A DNA stretch of 27,811 bases, taken from DASZBX01 sp035943635. Its GTDB lineage: Bacteria; Actinomycetota; Actinomycetes; Streptomycetales; Catenulisporaceae. Both the position numbers and the translations under genes were made by a program. Positions 20,734 through 27,811 of this stretch are shown in pieces. A model generated the notes under the pieces. The model was not told the DNA's origin, made no database searches, and worked only from the letters and a program-made list of their open reading frames with translations. The DNA lies in NCBI GenBank assembly GCA_035943635.1, contig DASZBX010000101.1, forward strand, positions 1 to 27,811, in the 5' to 3' direction. How positions within the stretch are numbered: position 1 is the stretch's first letter; each line of letters opens with the position of its first letter.

Positions 20734-21324
20734 TCAGTCTGAGGCCTGATCGAGCCAGGTGAACGCCTCCGCGTACAGCGCTTCGACCTGTTCCGGCCGG
20801 TCTTCTCCGTAGAGGTCGTCGCGTACCTGCCGGCCGACCTCGTGCAGATGATAGGCGAGGTACATGAAGGGCCTGCGAAACGGCTGGAGGACGGCCGGAT
20901 CGATCTTCGGTTCCGTGCCGACGACGACCGGGACGAGCGTGTCGCGTTCGTAGACGCAGTCGAGGCTGGAGATCTTCCAGACCCCGTCGATGCGTTCGAA
21001 CCGGTACAGCAGCCGGGTGTAGGCGACGACATACGCGTCGACCCCGCCGACGTTCTGCACCACCGAGATCTCGGCCGGCGCCTCGGCCAGGGCCCGGTCG
21101 CCGTTCGTGTGCACGACGACCGGGGCCAGGCGGTGGGCGGGGCGGATCCCCTCGGCGTAGCTGGCCCGGGACAGCTCGACGAACTCGGCGCCCGGGCCGT
21201 CGAACCAGGTGATGTGCACCCGGGAGTGCGGGTGGAAGCAGGCGGCCTCCCGGTCGAACCAGCCGCGGTCGCGGGCCTGGCGTTCCTTCAGGATCACCTG
21301 GGTGATCTCGGTGACGTTGCCCAT
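20734..21324 (-). CDS. NTF2-like/SnoaL-type family protein
   Basis: A 196-residue protein with the cone-shaped NTF2-like fold pattern: an N-terminal helix with DRGWFDREAACFHPHSRVHITWF in sections (residues 19-41), EFVELSRASYAEGIRPAHRL, then VDAYVVAYTRLLYRFERIDGVWKISSLDCVYERD, and a longer C-terminal helical tail. Such proteins act as small hydrolases, isomerases or dehydratases, or as partners of ring-modifying enzymes. The specific activity cannot be told. The ATG at 21324 follows the SDR stop by one base, so it is the third gene of the ALDH-SDR operon and probably acts on the same substrate. Confidence 0.85.
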   Translation of the reverse strand: MGNVTEITQVILKERQARDRGWFDREAACFHPHSRVHITWFDGPGAEFVELSRASYAEGIRPAHRLAPVVVHTNGDRALAEAPAEISVVQNVGGVDAYVVAYTRLLYRFERIDGVWKISSLDCVYERDTLVPVVVGTEPKIDPAVLQPFRRPFMYLAYHLHEVGRQVRDDLYGEDRPEQVEALYAEAFTWLDQASD

Positions 21325-21325
21325 G

Positions 21326-22078
21326 TCAGACCCGCATCAGACCGCCGTCGGCGACGATCGTCTGGCCGGTGACGAACGCGCTGTCCTCCCCGGACAGGAA
21401 GCAGACCGTGCCGACGATGTCCGTCGCGGTGCCGACCCGCTTGATCGCCTGCATGCCGGCGACCATGTCGAGCACCTCGTCGCCGATGAAGTTCTTGCCG
21501 CCGGGGGTGGCCGACGCGGTGGGGCAGACCGCGTTGACGGTGATCCCGTACTGCGCGAGGTCGGTGGCCAGGGCGCGGGTGAACCCGACCACCCCGCCCT
21601 TGGCCGCCATGTAGGGGACCATGTTCGGCACCGCGAGGCCGAGCGAGTTGGAGGCGAGGTTGACGATCCGGCCCCAGCCGCCGTCGCGCATCGAGCGCAT
21701 GACCGCCTTGGCCATCAGGAACTGGGAGTCCAGGTTGATCCCCTGGATCCGCTTCCACTCGGCGAAGTCCAGCTCCCAGATGTCCCGGAACGGGAAGACC
21801 CCGGCGTTGTTGATCAGGATGTCGACCCGCCCGGCGAAGCCGAGCAGGTCGGGGGTGATCGCCTCGACCTGCTCCGGATCGGCCAGGTCGGCGGTCAGCG
21901 CGATCGCCTTGCGGCCGATCGCCTGGACGGCGGCGACGGTCTCGTCGGCGGGTTTCAGGTCGACCGCGACGATGTCGGCGCCGCGGCGGGCGAGTTCGGT
22001 CGAGATGGCGGTGCCGAACCCTCCGGCGGCGCCGGTGACCACGGCCACGCGCCCGGCGTGGGTGGACGGACTGGACAT
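21326..22078 (-). CDS. SDR-family NAD-dependent oxidoreductase
   Basis: A 250-residue classical short-chain dehydrogenase with a full active site: TGAAGGFG (15-22), D40 after the second strand (suggesting NAD rather than NADP), NNAG (90-93), S143, Y156 and K160 (YMAAK), and a C-terminal FVTGQTIVADGG. It probably oxidises an alcohol to a ketone or aldehyde. The ATG at 22078 was chosen for the upstream AAGGAG five bases away; an ATG at 22093 lies before that site. It sits between the aldehyde dehydrogenase (66-base gap) and the NTF2-like gene. Confidence 0.93.
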   Translation of the reverse strand: MSSPSTHAGRVAVVTGAAGGFGTAISTELARRGADIVAVDLKPADETVAAVQAIGRKAIALTADLADPEQVEAITPDLLGFAGRVDILINNAGVFPFRDIWELDFAEWKRIQGINLDSQFLMAKAVMRSMRDGGWGRIVNLASNSLGLAVPNMVPYMAAKGGVVGFTRALATDLAQYGITVNAVCPTASATPGGKNFIGDEVLDMVAGMQAIKRVGTATDIVGTVCFLSGEDSAFVTGQTIVADGGLMRV

Positions 22079-22144
22079 AGTGCTCCTTGTCATACGCTGG
22101 GTGGGAAGCGGGACCGCGTGCCGGCGGGCCGCGGGGCGGGTCGG

Positions 22145-23605
22145 TCAGTGCTGGACCGGGACGTAGTCCTGCACGATCTGCTTGTACTCCAGGAAGTCCT
22201 CGACGCTGGCCGCGCCGCCGAGCCGGCCCAGGCCGCTGGCCTTGTACCCGCCCTCCTCGAACTCGATGGTCAGGTTGGCCCAGGAGTTGATCGAGATCAG
22301 GCCCGCGTCCAGCTGCCGGGCGACGCGCGCCGGCAGGTCGACGTCGCGGCTGTAGATGCAGGCGGACAGGCCGTACTTGGTGTCGTTGGCCAGCGCGATC
22401 GCCTCGTCCTCGGTGTCGAACACCTGGATGGTCTGGACCGGGCCGAAGGTCTCCTCCTGCACGATCGGCAGTGAGGAGTCGGGCACCGAGAGCAGGGTCG
22501 GGTGGTAGAAGGCGCCGGCCGCCAGGGCCGGGTCGGTGCTCGGGCCGCCGCGGACGATCGCCTTGGCGCCGGACTCGATCGCGGCGGTGACCGCGGCGTC
22601 GACCCGGGCCACGGAGGCCTTGTCGATCATCGGGCCGATCTGGCTGGCCGGGTCGGTGGCCGGGCCGGGCCGCACGGCCTCCAGCTGCGCGGCGAGGCGC
22701 TCGGTGAGCTCGTCGGCGACGGAGCGGTGCACCAGCACCCGGCTGCCGGTCATGCAGAACTGGCCGGCGAAGACGGTCGAGGAGGCGACGACGGTCGGCA
22801 CGACCAGGTTCAGGTCGGCGTCGGCGAACACCAGGTGCGGGGTCTTGCCGCCCAGTTCCAGGCCGACCCGCTTGAAGTGCGCGGCCGCGTTCTGCGCGAT
22901 GATCTTGCCGGTCGCGGTGCTGCCGGTGTAGCTGACCACCGGGACCTGCGGGGAGTCGACCAGCAGTCTGGCCACGTCGGAGCCGGACTCCACCACGATG
23001 TTGACCACGCCGGCCGGGATCTCCGGGACGCTGCCGATGATGTCGGCGGCCAGGCCGGCGGATTGGGCGGCCTGGCCGGGCAGCTTGAGCACGGCGGTGC
23101 AGCCGGCCGCCAGCGCCGGGGCCAGCGCGCGGATGGAGAGGTAGGCCGGGGAGTTCCACGGGGCGATCAGCCCGGCGACGCCGACCGGCTGGCGGATCGA
23201 CATGGCCTGGCGGCCGGCCTGGGTGTCGCTGACCCGGCCGAAGGTCTGCAGGGCCAGCCCGGAGGCGAACCGCAGGGCGCGCACGATGAAGTGCGCCTCG
23301 AATCCCGCCTCGCCCGGCAGCTTGCCGTTCTCCCTGGTCAGCGTCTCGACGACCTCGTCCAGGCGGGCGGCGTAGGCGTCGGCCAGGTGGCTGAGCGCGG
23401 TCGCCCGGAGCATCGCGTCCTGCCGCCAGCCGGTCTCGGCGAAGGCCCGGACCGCGGCGTCGATCGCGGCCTGCCCGGTTGCCGTGTCGGCGTCGGCGTA
23501 GGTGCCGATGACCTCGCCGGTGGCCGGGTTGACGCTGGTCGACGTGCGGGCCGAACCGATCCGTTCGCCGCCGATCCAGTGCTGCACTGCAAGGTGCTCG
23601 GACAT
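22145..23605 (-). CDS. Aldehyde dehydrogenase family protein
   Basis: A 486-residue NAD(P)-dependent aldehyde dehydrogenase of normal length. Features: N151 in LIAPWNSPAY (146-155), the cofactor turn SYTGST (225-230), the general base E250 in LELGGK, the nucleophile C284 in FAGQFCMTGSR, and a late EETFGP. It oxidises an aldehyde to an acid, probably the product of the SDR behind it in the same operon. A perfect Shine-Dalgarno (AAAGGAG) precedes the ATG at 23605. It is the first gene after a palindrome-bearing promoter and diverges from the RbsABC-type importer, suggesting joint substrate-induced control. Confidence 0.95.
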   Translation of the reverse strand: MSEHLAVQHWIGGERIGSARTSTSVNPATGEVIGTYADADTATGQAAIDAAVRAFAETGWRQDAMLRATALSHLADAYAARLDEVVETLTRENGKLPGEAGFEAHFIVRALRFASGLALQTFGRVSDTQAGRQAMSIRQPVGVAGLIAPWNSPAYLSIRALAPALAAGCTAVLKLPGQAAQSAGLAADIIGSVPEIPAGVVNIVVESGSDVARLLVDSPQVPVVSYTGSTATGKIIAQNAAAHFKRVGLELGGKTPHLVFADADLNLVVPTVVASSTVFAGQFCMTGSRVLVHRSVADELTERLAAQLEAVRPGPATDPASQIGPMIDKASVARVDAAVTAAIESGAKAIVRGGPSTDPALAAGAFYHPTLLSVPDSSLPIVQEETFGPVQTIQVFDTEDEAIALANDTKYGLSACIYSRDVDLPARVARQLDAGLISINSWANLTIEFEEGGYKASGLGRLGGAASVEDFLEYKQIVQDYVPVQH

Positions 23606-23727
23606 GTTCTTGTCTCCTTTGACGAGGGTGGTCGAGAGGGTGCCGGACGGACCGGACGGGAGGCGACCGAAGGCGCGGGGCCGGGCGTCGAACCCCAGCT
23701 ATTCACCTTTAAGAATTCATTTCACTT

Positions 23728-23757
23728 ATGTTGAACCCGGCTGACAGTCCCTGTCAA
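23728..23757 (-). promoter_or_regulatory. Promoter of the ALDH-SDR-NTF2 operon
   Basis: TTGACA (23757-23752) and CAACAT (23733-23728) with an 18-base spacer on the minus strand, about 115 bases before the ATG. The -35 is covered by the palindrome at 23742-23756. Confidence 0.5.
23742..23756. promoter_or_regulatory. Perfect 15-bp palindromic operator candidate
   Basis: TGACAG-TCC-CTGTCA: six-base arms, perfect complements, three-base centre, overlapping the -35 of the minus-strand promoter. Its size and symmetry suit a dimeric repressor. A CTGTCA half site recurs at 23939-23944, downstream of the plus-strand promoter. No regulator gene lies in the window. Confidence 0.6.
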
Positions 23758-23852
23758 TGCACCCGGCGCCGACACCCCCGGGCGTCCGCCACCCGGGCGA
23801 CGGACCGGCCGGACGGACCAGGCCTGCCGCCACCGCAGTTCCGGGCGGCCTA

Positions 23853-23881
23853 TTGACGACGCCGCCGACCCGCCCTACGGT
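23853..23881 (+). promoter_or_regulatory. Promoter of the RbsABC-type importer operon
   Basis: TTGACG (23853-23858), a 17-base spacer and TACGGT (23876-23881), a good actinobacterial match. The predicted start is near 23888, giving a UTR of about 175 bases that contains the inverted repeats described for this gap. Confidence 0.55.
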
Positions 23882-24061
23882 AGCCCCACGCTCTGTCTGT
23901 AACGACCGTCACAGAAGTTTACCCGGAATTTTCCGGATCTGTCAGCAGACGGGTCGGTCGGGCCCCGGCCCGGCGGCGCGAGAACACCGCGCGCCCGTGG
24001 CAGAGCCACCGTGTCACCTCACCCTCATCAGCTGCCCCACCATCGTCAGGAGTGTGGATCA

Positions 24062-25255
24062 GTGTTCCCAAAATTCGCCGACATGCGTAGCGCCCGTCCC
24101 CGGGCACGTTTCGAGATACGCAGGTCCTCCCGCACCAGATCCGCCGTCGCCCTGGCGTGTGCGGCCGCGCTGGTGGCCTCGGCGGCCGCGGCGTGTAGTT
24201 CGAGCTCCGGCCCGGCGTCCCCGGGCCAGACCCAGGCCGCCGCGAACGTGGCGGCCGCCAAGGCCCAGATCGCGCCGTACTCCGGCGCCCCGGACGCGTT
24301 CCCGATCACCCAGCCGCTGAGCAAGCCGCTGCCCGCGGGCACCAAGTTCGCCTTCCTGCAGTGCGGCACCTCGGCGTGCGGCCTGGTCGCCAGCCTGCTG
24401 GCCCCGGCCATCAAGGACGTCGGCGGCGCCCTGACCACGGTCAACGCCGGCGAGACGGCGCAGAGCTCGCAGGCCGCGGTGGCCAGCGTGCTCGCCATGA
24501 AGCCGGCCGCCGTGTTGATCTCGGGGATCGATCCGACGGTGTTCGGCGGCGACCTCAAGCAGCTGTCCACCGCGGGGATCAAGGTCATCACGATCTCGGT
24601 GTCCAAGGACACCCAGCCCTACGGCATCACCTTCAACTACATCGGCCTGCAGACGACCCAGACCGCCGGGAAGTCGATGGCCGACTGGGTGATCGCGAAC
24701 AAGGGCGGGCAGTCGAACGTCGTCTTCTACACCGTGCCCGAGATCGACCTGTCCACCCCGTTGCAGCAGGCGTTCCAGCAGGAACTGGCGAAGAACTGCC
24801 CGGCCTGCAAGATCCGCACGGTCCCGATCGACGTCTCCACCCTGGGCACCACCGCCCCGAGCACCGTGGTGACGGACCTGCAGTCCCACCCCGACACGAC
24901 CGTGGCGGTGTTCGCGAGCGCCGAGGTGGCCGCGGGCCTGCCGGCCGCGATGAAGGCGGCCGGCCTGTCGACCACCACCCTGGGCTACGCGCCGCAGGCC
25001 GGGATCATCCAGAACATCAAGAACGGCCAGATCACGGCCGGCCTGGCCGTCGACTTCCCGCTGTCGGTGTGGGTGGCCGTGGACGCCGCGGCCCGCCTGA
25101 TCGAGGGCGGCCAGCCGACCGCGTACGAGCAGGCCGGCGACATCCCGATCCACTTCCTGGACCAGCAGAACATCACCTTCAACCCGGCCGGCGGCTGGGC
25201 CGCCTACCCGGACTACCAGCAGCGGTTCGCGGCGCTGTGGAACCCGGCGAGCTGA
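24062..25255 (+). CDS. Sugar-type ABC transporter substrate-binding lipoprotein
   Basis: A 397-residue periplasmic-binding-protein-like lipoprotein of the RbsB type. The basic N-terminus and Ala-rich signal end at the lipobox AAAC with Cys45, then a Ser-rich linker. The mature part has FAFLQCGTSACGLVASLLAPA, AAVASVLAMKPAAVLISGIDP, GIKVITISVSKD and TVAVFASAEVAAGLPAAMKAAG, alternating lobes of the fold. A Cys pair (NCPACK) may form a disulfide. The start is GTG at 24062, with AGGAG nine bases upstream; ATG 24083 has no ribosome site, and GTG 24011 is also possible. Its TGA shares a base with the ATPase ATG. The ligand is unknown. Confidence 0.9.
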   Translation: MFPKFADMRSARPRARFEIRRSSRTRSAVALACAAALVASAAAACSSSSGPASPGQTQAAANVAAAKAQIAPYSGAPDAFPITQPLSKPLPAGTKFAFLQCGTSACGLVASLLAPAIKDVGGALTTVNAGETAQSSQAAVASVLAMKPAAVLISGIDPTVFGGDLKQLSTAGIKVITISVSKDTQPYGITFNYIGLQTTQTAGKSMADWVIANKGGQSNVVFYTVPEIDLSTPLQQAFQQELAKNCPACKIRTVPIDVSTLGTTAPSTVVTDLQSHPDTTVAVFASAEVAAGLPAAMKAAGLSTTTLGYAPQAGIIQNIKNGQITAGLAVDFPLSVWVAVDAAARLIEGGQPTAYEQAGDIPIHFLDQQNITFNPAGGWAAYPDYQQRFAALWNPAS

Positions 25256-26817
25256 TGAACGCGGACACCGACGAGCCGCGGGCGCATCCGGCGCCCGCGG
25301 CGGACCCGGCCGCGCCGCTGCTGCGGATCCGCGGGATGTCCAAGACCTTCCCGGGCGGCAACAAGGCGCTGGACGACGTCAGCCTGGACGTGCGGGGCGG
25401 GGAGATCGTCGCGGTGCTCGGGCACAACGGGTCGGGCAAGTCGACCTTGGTGAAGATCCTGGCCGGCGTACACCAGCCCGATCCCGGGCTGGTGCTCCAG
25501 GTGCGCGGGGACGACGGGCAGCTGACCGCCCGGTCCGGCACCCCCGAAGAGCTGCACTTCATCCACCAGGACCTGGGCCTGGCCGACATCCTGACCACCG
25601 TGGAGAACCTCGGCCTCGGCCCGGCCGGGCGCGGGCGCAGCCTGCTGCCGGTGCGCGGCGCGGCCGAGCGGCGCCGGGCCCGGGAGCAGATCGCCCGGTT
25701 CGGCGCGCACTTCGACGTGACCGTCCCGGTCGGCCGGCTCTCCCCGGCCGAGCGGGCGATCGTCGCGATCGCCCGCGCGCTGGACGGCTGGTCCCGGCCG
25801 GACAACGTGCTGGTGCTCGACGAGCCGACCACCGCCCTGCACGGCGACGAGGTGCTCGTCCTGTTCGAGGCGGTGCGCCGGGTGGCCGCCTCGGGCGCCG
25901 CGGTGGTGTTCATCTCGCACCGGCTCGACGAGGTGCAGGCCCTGGCCGACCGGGTGGTGGTGATGCGCGAGGGCCGGGTGGTGGCCGAACAGCCGGCCGG
26001 CGCCCTGGACCACGACGCGCTCGTGCGCCTGATCGCCGGCCGCGAGGTCGCCGACCTGGCCGTGGGCGGGCACGAGCTCGGCCCGCCGGTGCTGGAGGCC
26101 ACCGGGCTGGCCGGCCCGGGGATCGAGGAGCTGTCGCTGACCGTGCGCGCCGGGGAGATCCTCGGCGTGGCCGGGCTGCTCGGCTCCGGCCGGGAACACC
26201 TCGCCCCGATGATCTTCGGGGCCGGGCACCGCAATGGGCTGGTGCAGGTCGCCGGGGCCGAACTGCCGGTCGGCGACCCGAAGGCGGCGATCGAGGCCGG
26301 GCTGGCGTACGTCCCGGCCGACCGCCGGCGCGACGGCGCGGCGCCGGGCCTGAGCGTCCGGGAGAACCTGACCCTGCCCGCGCTGCGCCCGCTGCGCCGC
26401 CGGCTGGGCCGGCTGGACCGCGGGGCCGAACGGGCCGAGGTGCGCCACTGGATGCGCACCGTCGAACTGCGCCCGGCCGAACCCGAACAGCAGCTGCGGC
26501 TGTTCTCCGGCGGCAACCAGCAGAAGGTCGTGCTGGCCAGGTGGCTGCGGGTCCGCCCGCGGGTGCTGCTGCTGGACGAGCCGACCCAGGGCGTCGACGT
26601 CGGCGCGAAGGCGGCGATCTACGAACTGATCCTGGCCGCCCGGGACGGCGGCGCGGCCGTGCTGCTGTGCTCCTCGGACACCCGGGAGCTGGTGACGCTG
26701 TGCGACCGGGTGCTCGTGCTCAACGAGGGCCGGGTGGTCGGGGAGGTGGACCGCGCCGACCTGAGCGAGGACCGGCTGGTCCGGGCCGAACTGGCCCTGG
26801 GCGGGGACCCGCGATGA
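25255..26817 (+). CDS. Sugar-type ABC transporter double ATP-binding protein (RbsA/XylG-like)
   Basis: A 520-residue protein with two tandem nucleotide-binding domains. Domain 1: Walker A GHNGSGKST (56-64), a weak signature LSPAERA (162-168), Walker B VLVLDEPTTAL (185-195) and switch H222. Domain 2: a Walker A-like GLLGSGRE (308-315) lacking the Lys, typical for this family, signature FSGGNQQK (417-424) and Walker B LLLDEPTQGVD (438-448). It drives import with the lipoprotein and the permease. The ATG at 25255 shares its A with the previous TGA. A frame open further upstream is shadow of the preceding gene. Confidence 0.94.
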   Translation: MNADTDEPRAHPAPAADPAAPLLRIRGMSKTFPGGNKALDDVSLDVRGGEIVAVLGHNGSGKSTLVKILAGVHQPDPGLVLQVRGDDGQLTARSGTPEELHFIHQDLGLADILTTVENLGLGPAGRGRSLLPVRGAAERRRAREQIARFGAHFDVTVPVGRLSPAERAIVAIARALDGWSRPDNVLVLDEPTTALHGDEVLVLFEAVRRVAASGAAVVFISHRLDEVQALADRVVVMREGRVVAEQPAGALDHDALVRLIAGREVADLAVGGHELGPPVLEATGLAGPGIEELSLTVRAGEILGVAGLLGSGREHLAPMIFGAGHRNGLVQVAGAELPVGDPKAAIEAGLAYVPADRRRDGAAPGLSVRENLTLPALRPLRRRLGRLDRGAERAEVRHWMRTVELRPAEPEQQLRLFSGGNQQKVVLARWLRVRPRVLLLDEPTQGVDVGAKAAIYELILAARDGGAAVLLCSSDTRELVTLCDRVLVLNEGRVVGEVDRADLSEDRLVRAELALGGDPR

Positions 26818-26848
26818 CTTTTCCAACGATGCCGAGGGGATGACCACG

Positions 26849-27811
26849 ATGAGTGTTTCGACCGCGCCCGACCAGACCTCCGGGAACGTGCGCCCGCCGA
26901 CCGCGGCGCCCGGCGGGTCGGCGGCGTACCGGCTGCGCCGGGCATTGGCGTTCCGCAATGTCGCCACGCTGTACTTGTTGGCGCTCATGGTCGTCGTGTT
27001 CGGATTGTGGGTGCCCGACACGTTCCTGACCGTCAACACCTGGCGATCAGTACTCTCCGACCAGGCGATCACCTGCCTGGTCGCCGTCGGCCTGGTGGTG
27101 CCGATCGCCGCCGGCGTGATCGACCTGGCCGTCGGGACCGAAGTCGGGCTCGGCGCGATTCTGGTCGCCCGCCTGCTGATCGGGAGCCTGCCGCTTCCGC
27201 TGGCGATCCTGCTGTCCCTGCTCGCCGGGGCGGCGGTGGGCACGTTCTCCTGGTTCATGATCACCCGGGCCAGGGTTCCGTCCTTCATCGCGACCCTGGG
27301 CATCAGTTCCCTGCTCACCGCGACGATCACCTGGGTGTCCGGCAGCCAGCAGATCGTCAACCTGCCGGCCGGTTTCTCCAACCTGGGCACCGGCCAGCTG
27401 TTCGGCATCCCGTATCCGGTCTACGTCATGGTCGTCGTCGCGCTGCTGATCTGGTACGTCCTGGAACGCACTCGCCTCGGCCGGCGCATCTACGCCACCG
27501 GCGGGAACGTCGACGCGATGGGCGGAAGCAGCGAGGCGGCCTCCCTGGCCGGAATCAAGACCTCGCGGATTATCCTGGGCGCCCTGATCACCTCCGGTGT
27601 CGTCGCCGGGCTGGCCGGAATTCTGGTCACCTCCCAGCTGTCCGCCGGAGACCCCACGATCGGCCCGGGCTATCTGTTGCCGGTGATCGCCGCGGTGTTC
27701 CTCGGATCCACCCAGTTCCGGGCCGGGCGCTTCAACATCTGGGGCACCGTCGCGTCGGCGTATGTCCTGGCGGTCGGCGTCAAGGGCCTGCAACTGGCCG
27801 GACTGCCGATC
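26849..27811 (+). CDS. Sugar-type ABC transporter permease (RbsC-like), 3' partial
   Basis: 321 residues are visible, open to the window end with no stop, so only the C-terminus is missing. It is a BPD_transp_2 (RbsC) membrane protein with many hydrophobic segments, among them LYLLALMVVVFGLWVP and CLVAVGLVVPIAAGVIDLAVG, the latter with the conserved GGIDLS-like motif in the variant GVIDLAVG. Further along are RVPSFIATLGISSLL, RRIYATGGN and a late GPGYLLPVIAAVFLGST. The ATG at 26849 has GAGGGG nine bases upstream; ATG 26840 lies directly on that site. It is the third gene of the importer operon, 31 bases after the ATPase stop. Confidence 0.92.
   Translation, partial: MSVSTAPDQTSGNVRPPTAAPGGSAAYRLRRALAFRNVATLYLLALMVVVFGLWVPDTFLTVNTWRSVLSDQAITCLVAVGLVVPIAAGVIDLAVGTEVGLGAILVARLLIGSLPLPLAILLSLLAGAAVGTFSWFMITRARVPSFIATLGISSLLTATITWVSGSQQIVNLPAGFSNLGTGQLFGIPYPVYVMVVVALLIWYVLERTRLGRRIYATGGNVDAMGGSSEAASLAGIKTSRIILGALITSGVVAGLAGILVTSQLSAGDPTIGPGYLLPVIAAVFLGSTQFRAGRFNIWGTVASAYVLAVGVKGLQLAGLPI

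Larger units (their letters stand above)
23606..24061. other. 456-base divergent control region
   Basis: Separates the aldehyde dehydrogenase operon (-) from the sugar-type ABC importer (+). It contains a minus promoter with a palindrome (23728-23757), a plus promoter (23853-23881) and, downstream of the latter, an inverted repeat TCTGT/ACAGA around 23895-23915, CCGGAA-TT-TTCCGG (23923-23936) and a lone CTGTCA half site (23939-23944). An AT-rich patch lies at 23700-23735. No gene is seen. Confidence 0.6.

Noticed and set aside
21294..23159. A long minus-strand frame (621 codons) through the ALDH and SDR genes
   Set aside because: Arg/Pro/Gly-rich shadow of the true ALDH and SDR frames; it has no recognisable domain.
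26161..26200. Missing Walker A Lys in the second ATPase domain, possibly a defective transporter
   Set aside because: A degenerate second Walker A (GxxGSGR type) is normal for RbsA/XylG-like double ATPases; signature and Walker B are intact.
25213..27408. A 731-codon frame antisense to the RbsA-like and permease genes
   Set aside because: Mirror of strongly supported ABC genes, low-complexity composition, no motif.
1..27811. tRNA, rRNA, CRISPR array, insertion sequence, toxin-antitoxin or phage genes
   Set aside because: I looked for cloverleaf-like stems, regularly spaced repeats, transposase motifs and phage proteins and saw none. Covariance-model searches were not possible here.

Overview
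The window is from a very GC-rich actinomycete: strong G/C preference at third codon positions, GTG starts, leaderless starts, many ATGA gene overlaps, lipoprotein signals and typical actinobacterial promoters. It looks Streptomyces- or Catenulispora-like, but the genus cannot be fixed from this stretch. It holds no rRNA, tRNA, insertion sequence, CRISPR array or replication origin that I can see.

Region A (1-15535) is an organosulfur/modified amino acid island. It has six luciferase-like flavin monooxygenase (LLM) genes: two of the NtaA/SnaA/DszA type, one LuxA-like, one MsnO8-like, one SsuD-like and one internally deleted remnant. Around them lie a DUF1684 gene, an SDR-GNAT fusion with a free-standing GNAT paralogue behind it, a third GNAT, a sarcosine/N-methyltryptophan-oxidase-like flavoenzyme, a broken MFS exporter and a complete polar amino acid ABC importer. 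Three of the transcription units begin with a very short ORF of the same type, carrying an R-x-H-[IV]-D-[LF]-x-R signature and one late Cys encoded by the uncommon codon TGT. These resemble the actinobacterial leader peptides found before sulfur genes. They tie the DUF1684/SsuD operon, the NtaA/SDR-GNAT operon and the ABC importer into one probable cysteine-responsive regulon. The inventory (amino acid importer, N-acetyltransferases, LLM oxygenases) is reminiscent of the Bacillus subtilis ytmI (sna/tcy/cmo) operon that salvages S-(2-succino)cysteine. No N-deacetylase is visible here, so this is a hypothesis.

Region B (15847-19601) has separate genes: an ARMT1/DUF89-like protein (+), a secreted beta-helix protein (-) and a membrane acyl-CoA desaturase (+).

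Region C (19728-27811) has an aldo/keto reductase and an NTF2-like/SDR/aldehyde dehydrogenase operon on the minus strand. This operon diverges from an RbsABC-type importer (lipoprotein, double ATPase, permease running off the window end). The 456-base divergent gap holds a promoter on each strand and a perfect 15-bp palindrome over the minus-strand -35 box. Uptake and oxidation of one alcohol/aldehyde-yielding substrate under one regulator is the simplest reading; the substrate is unknown.
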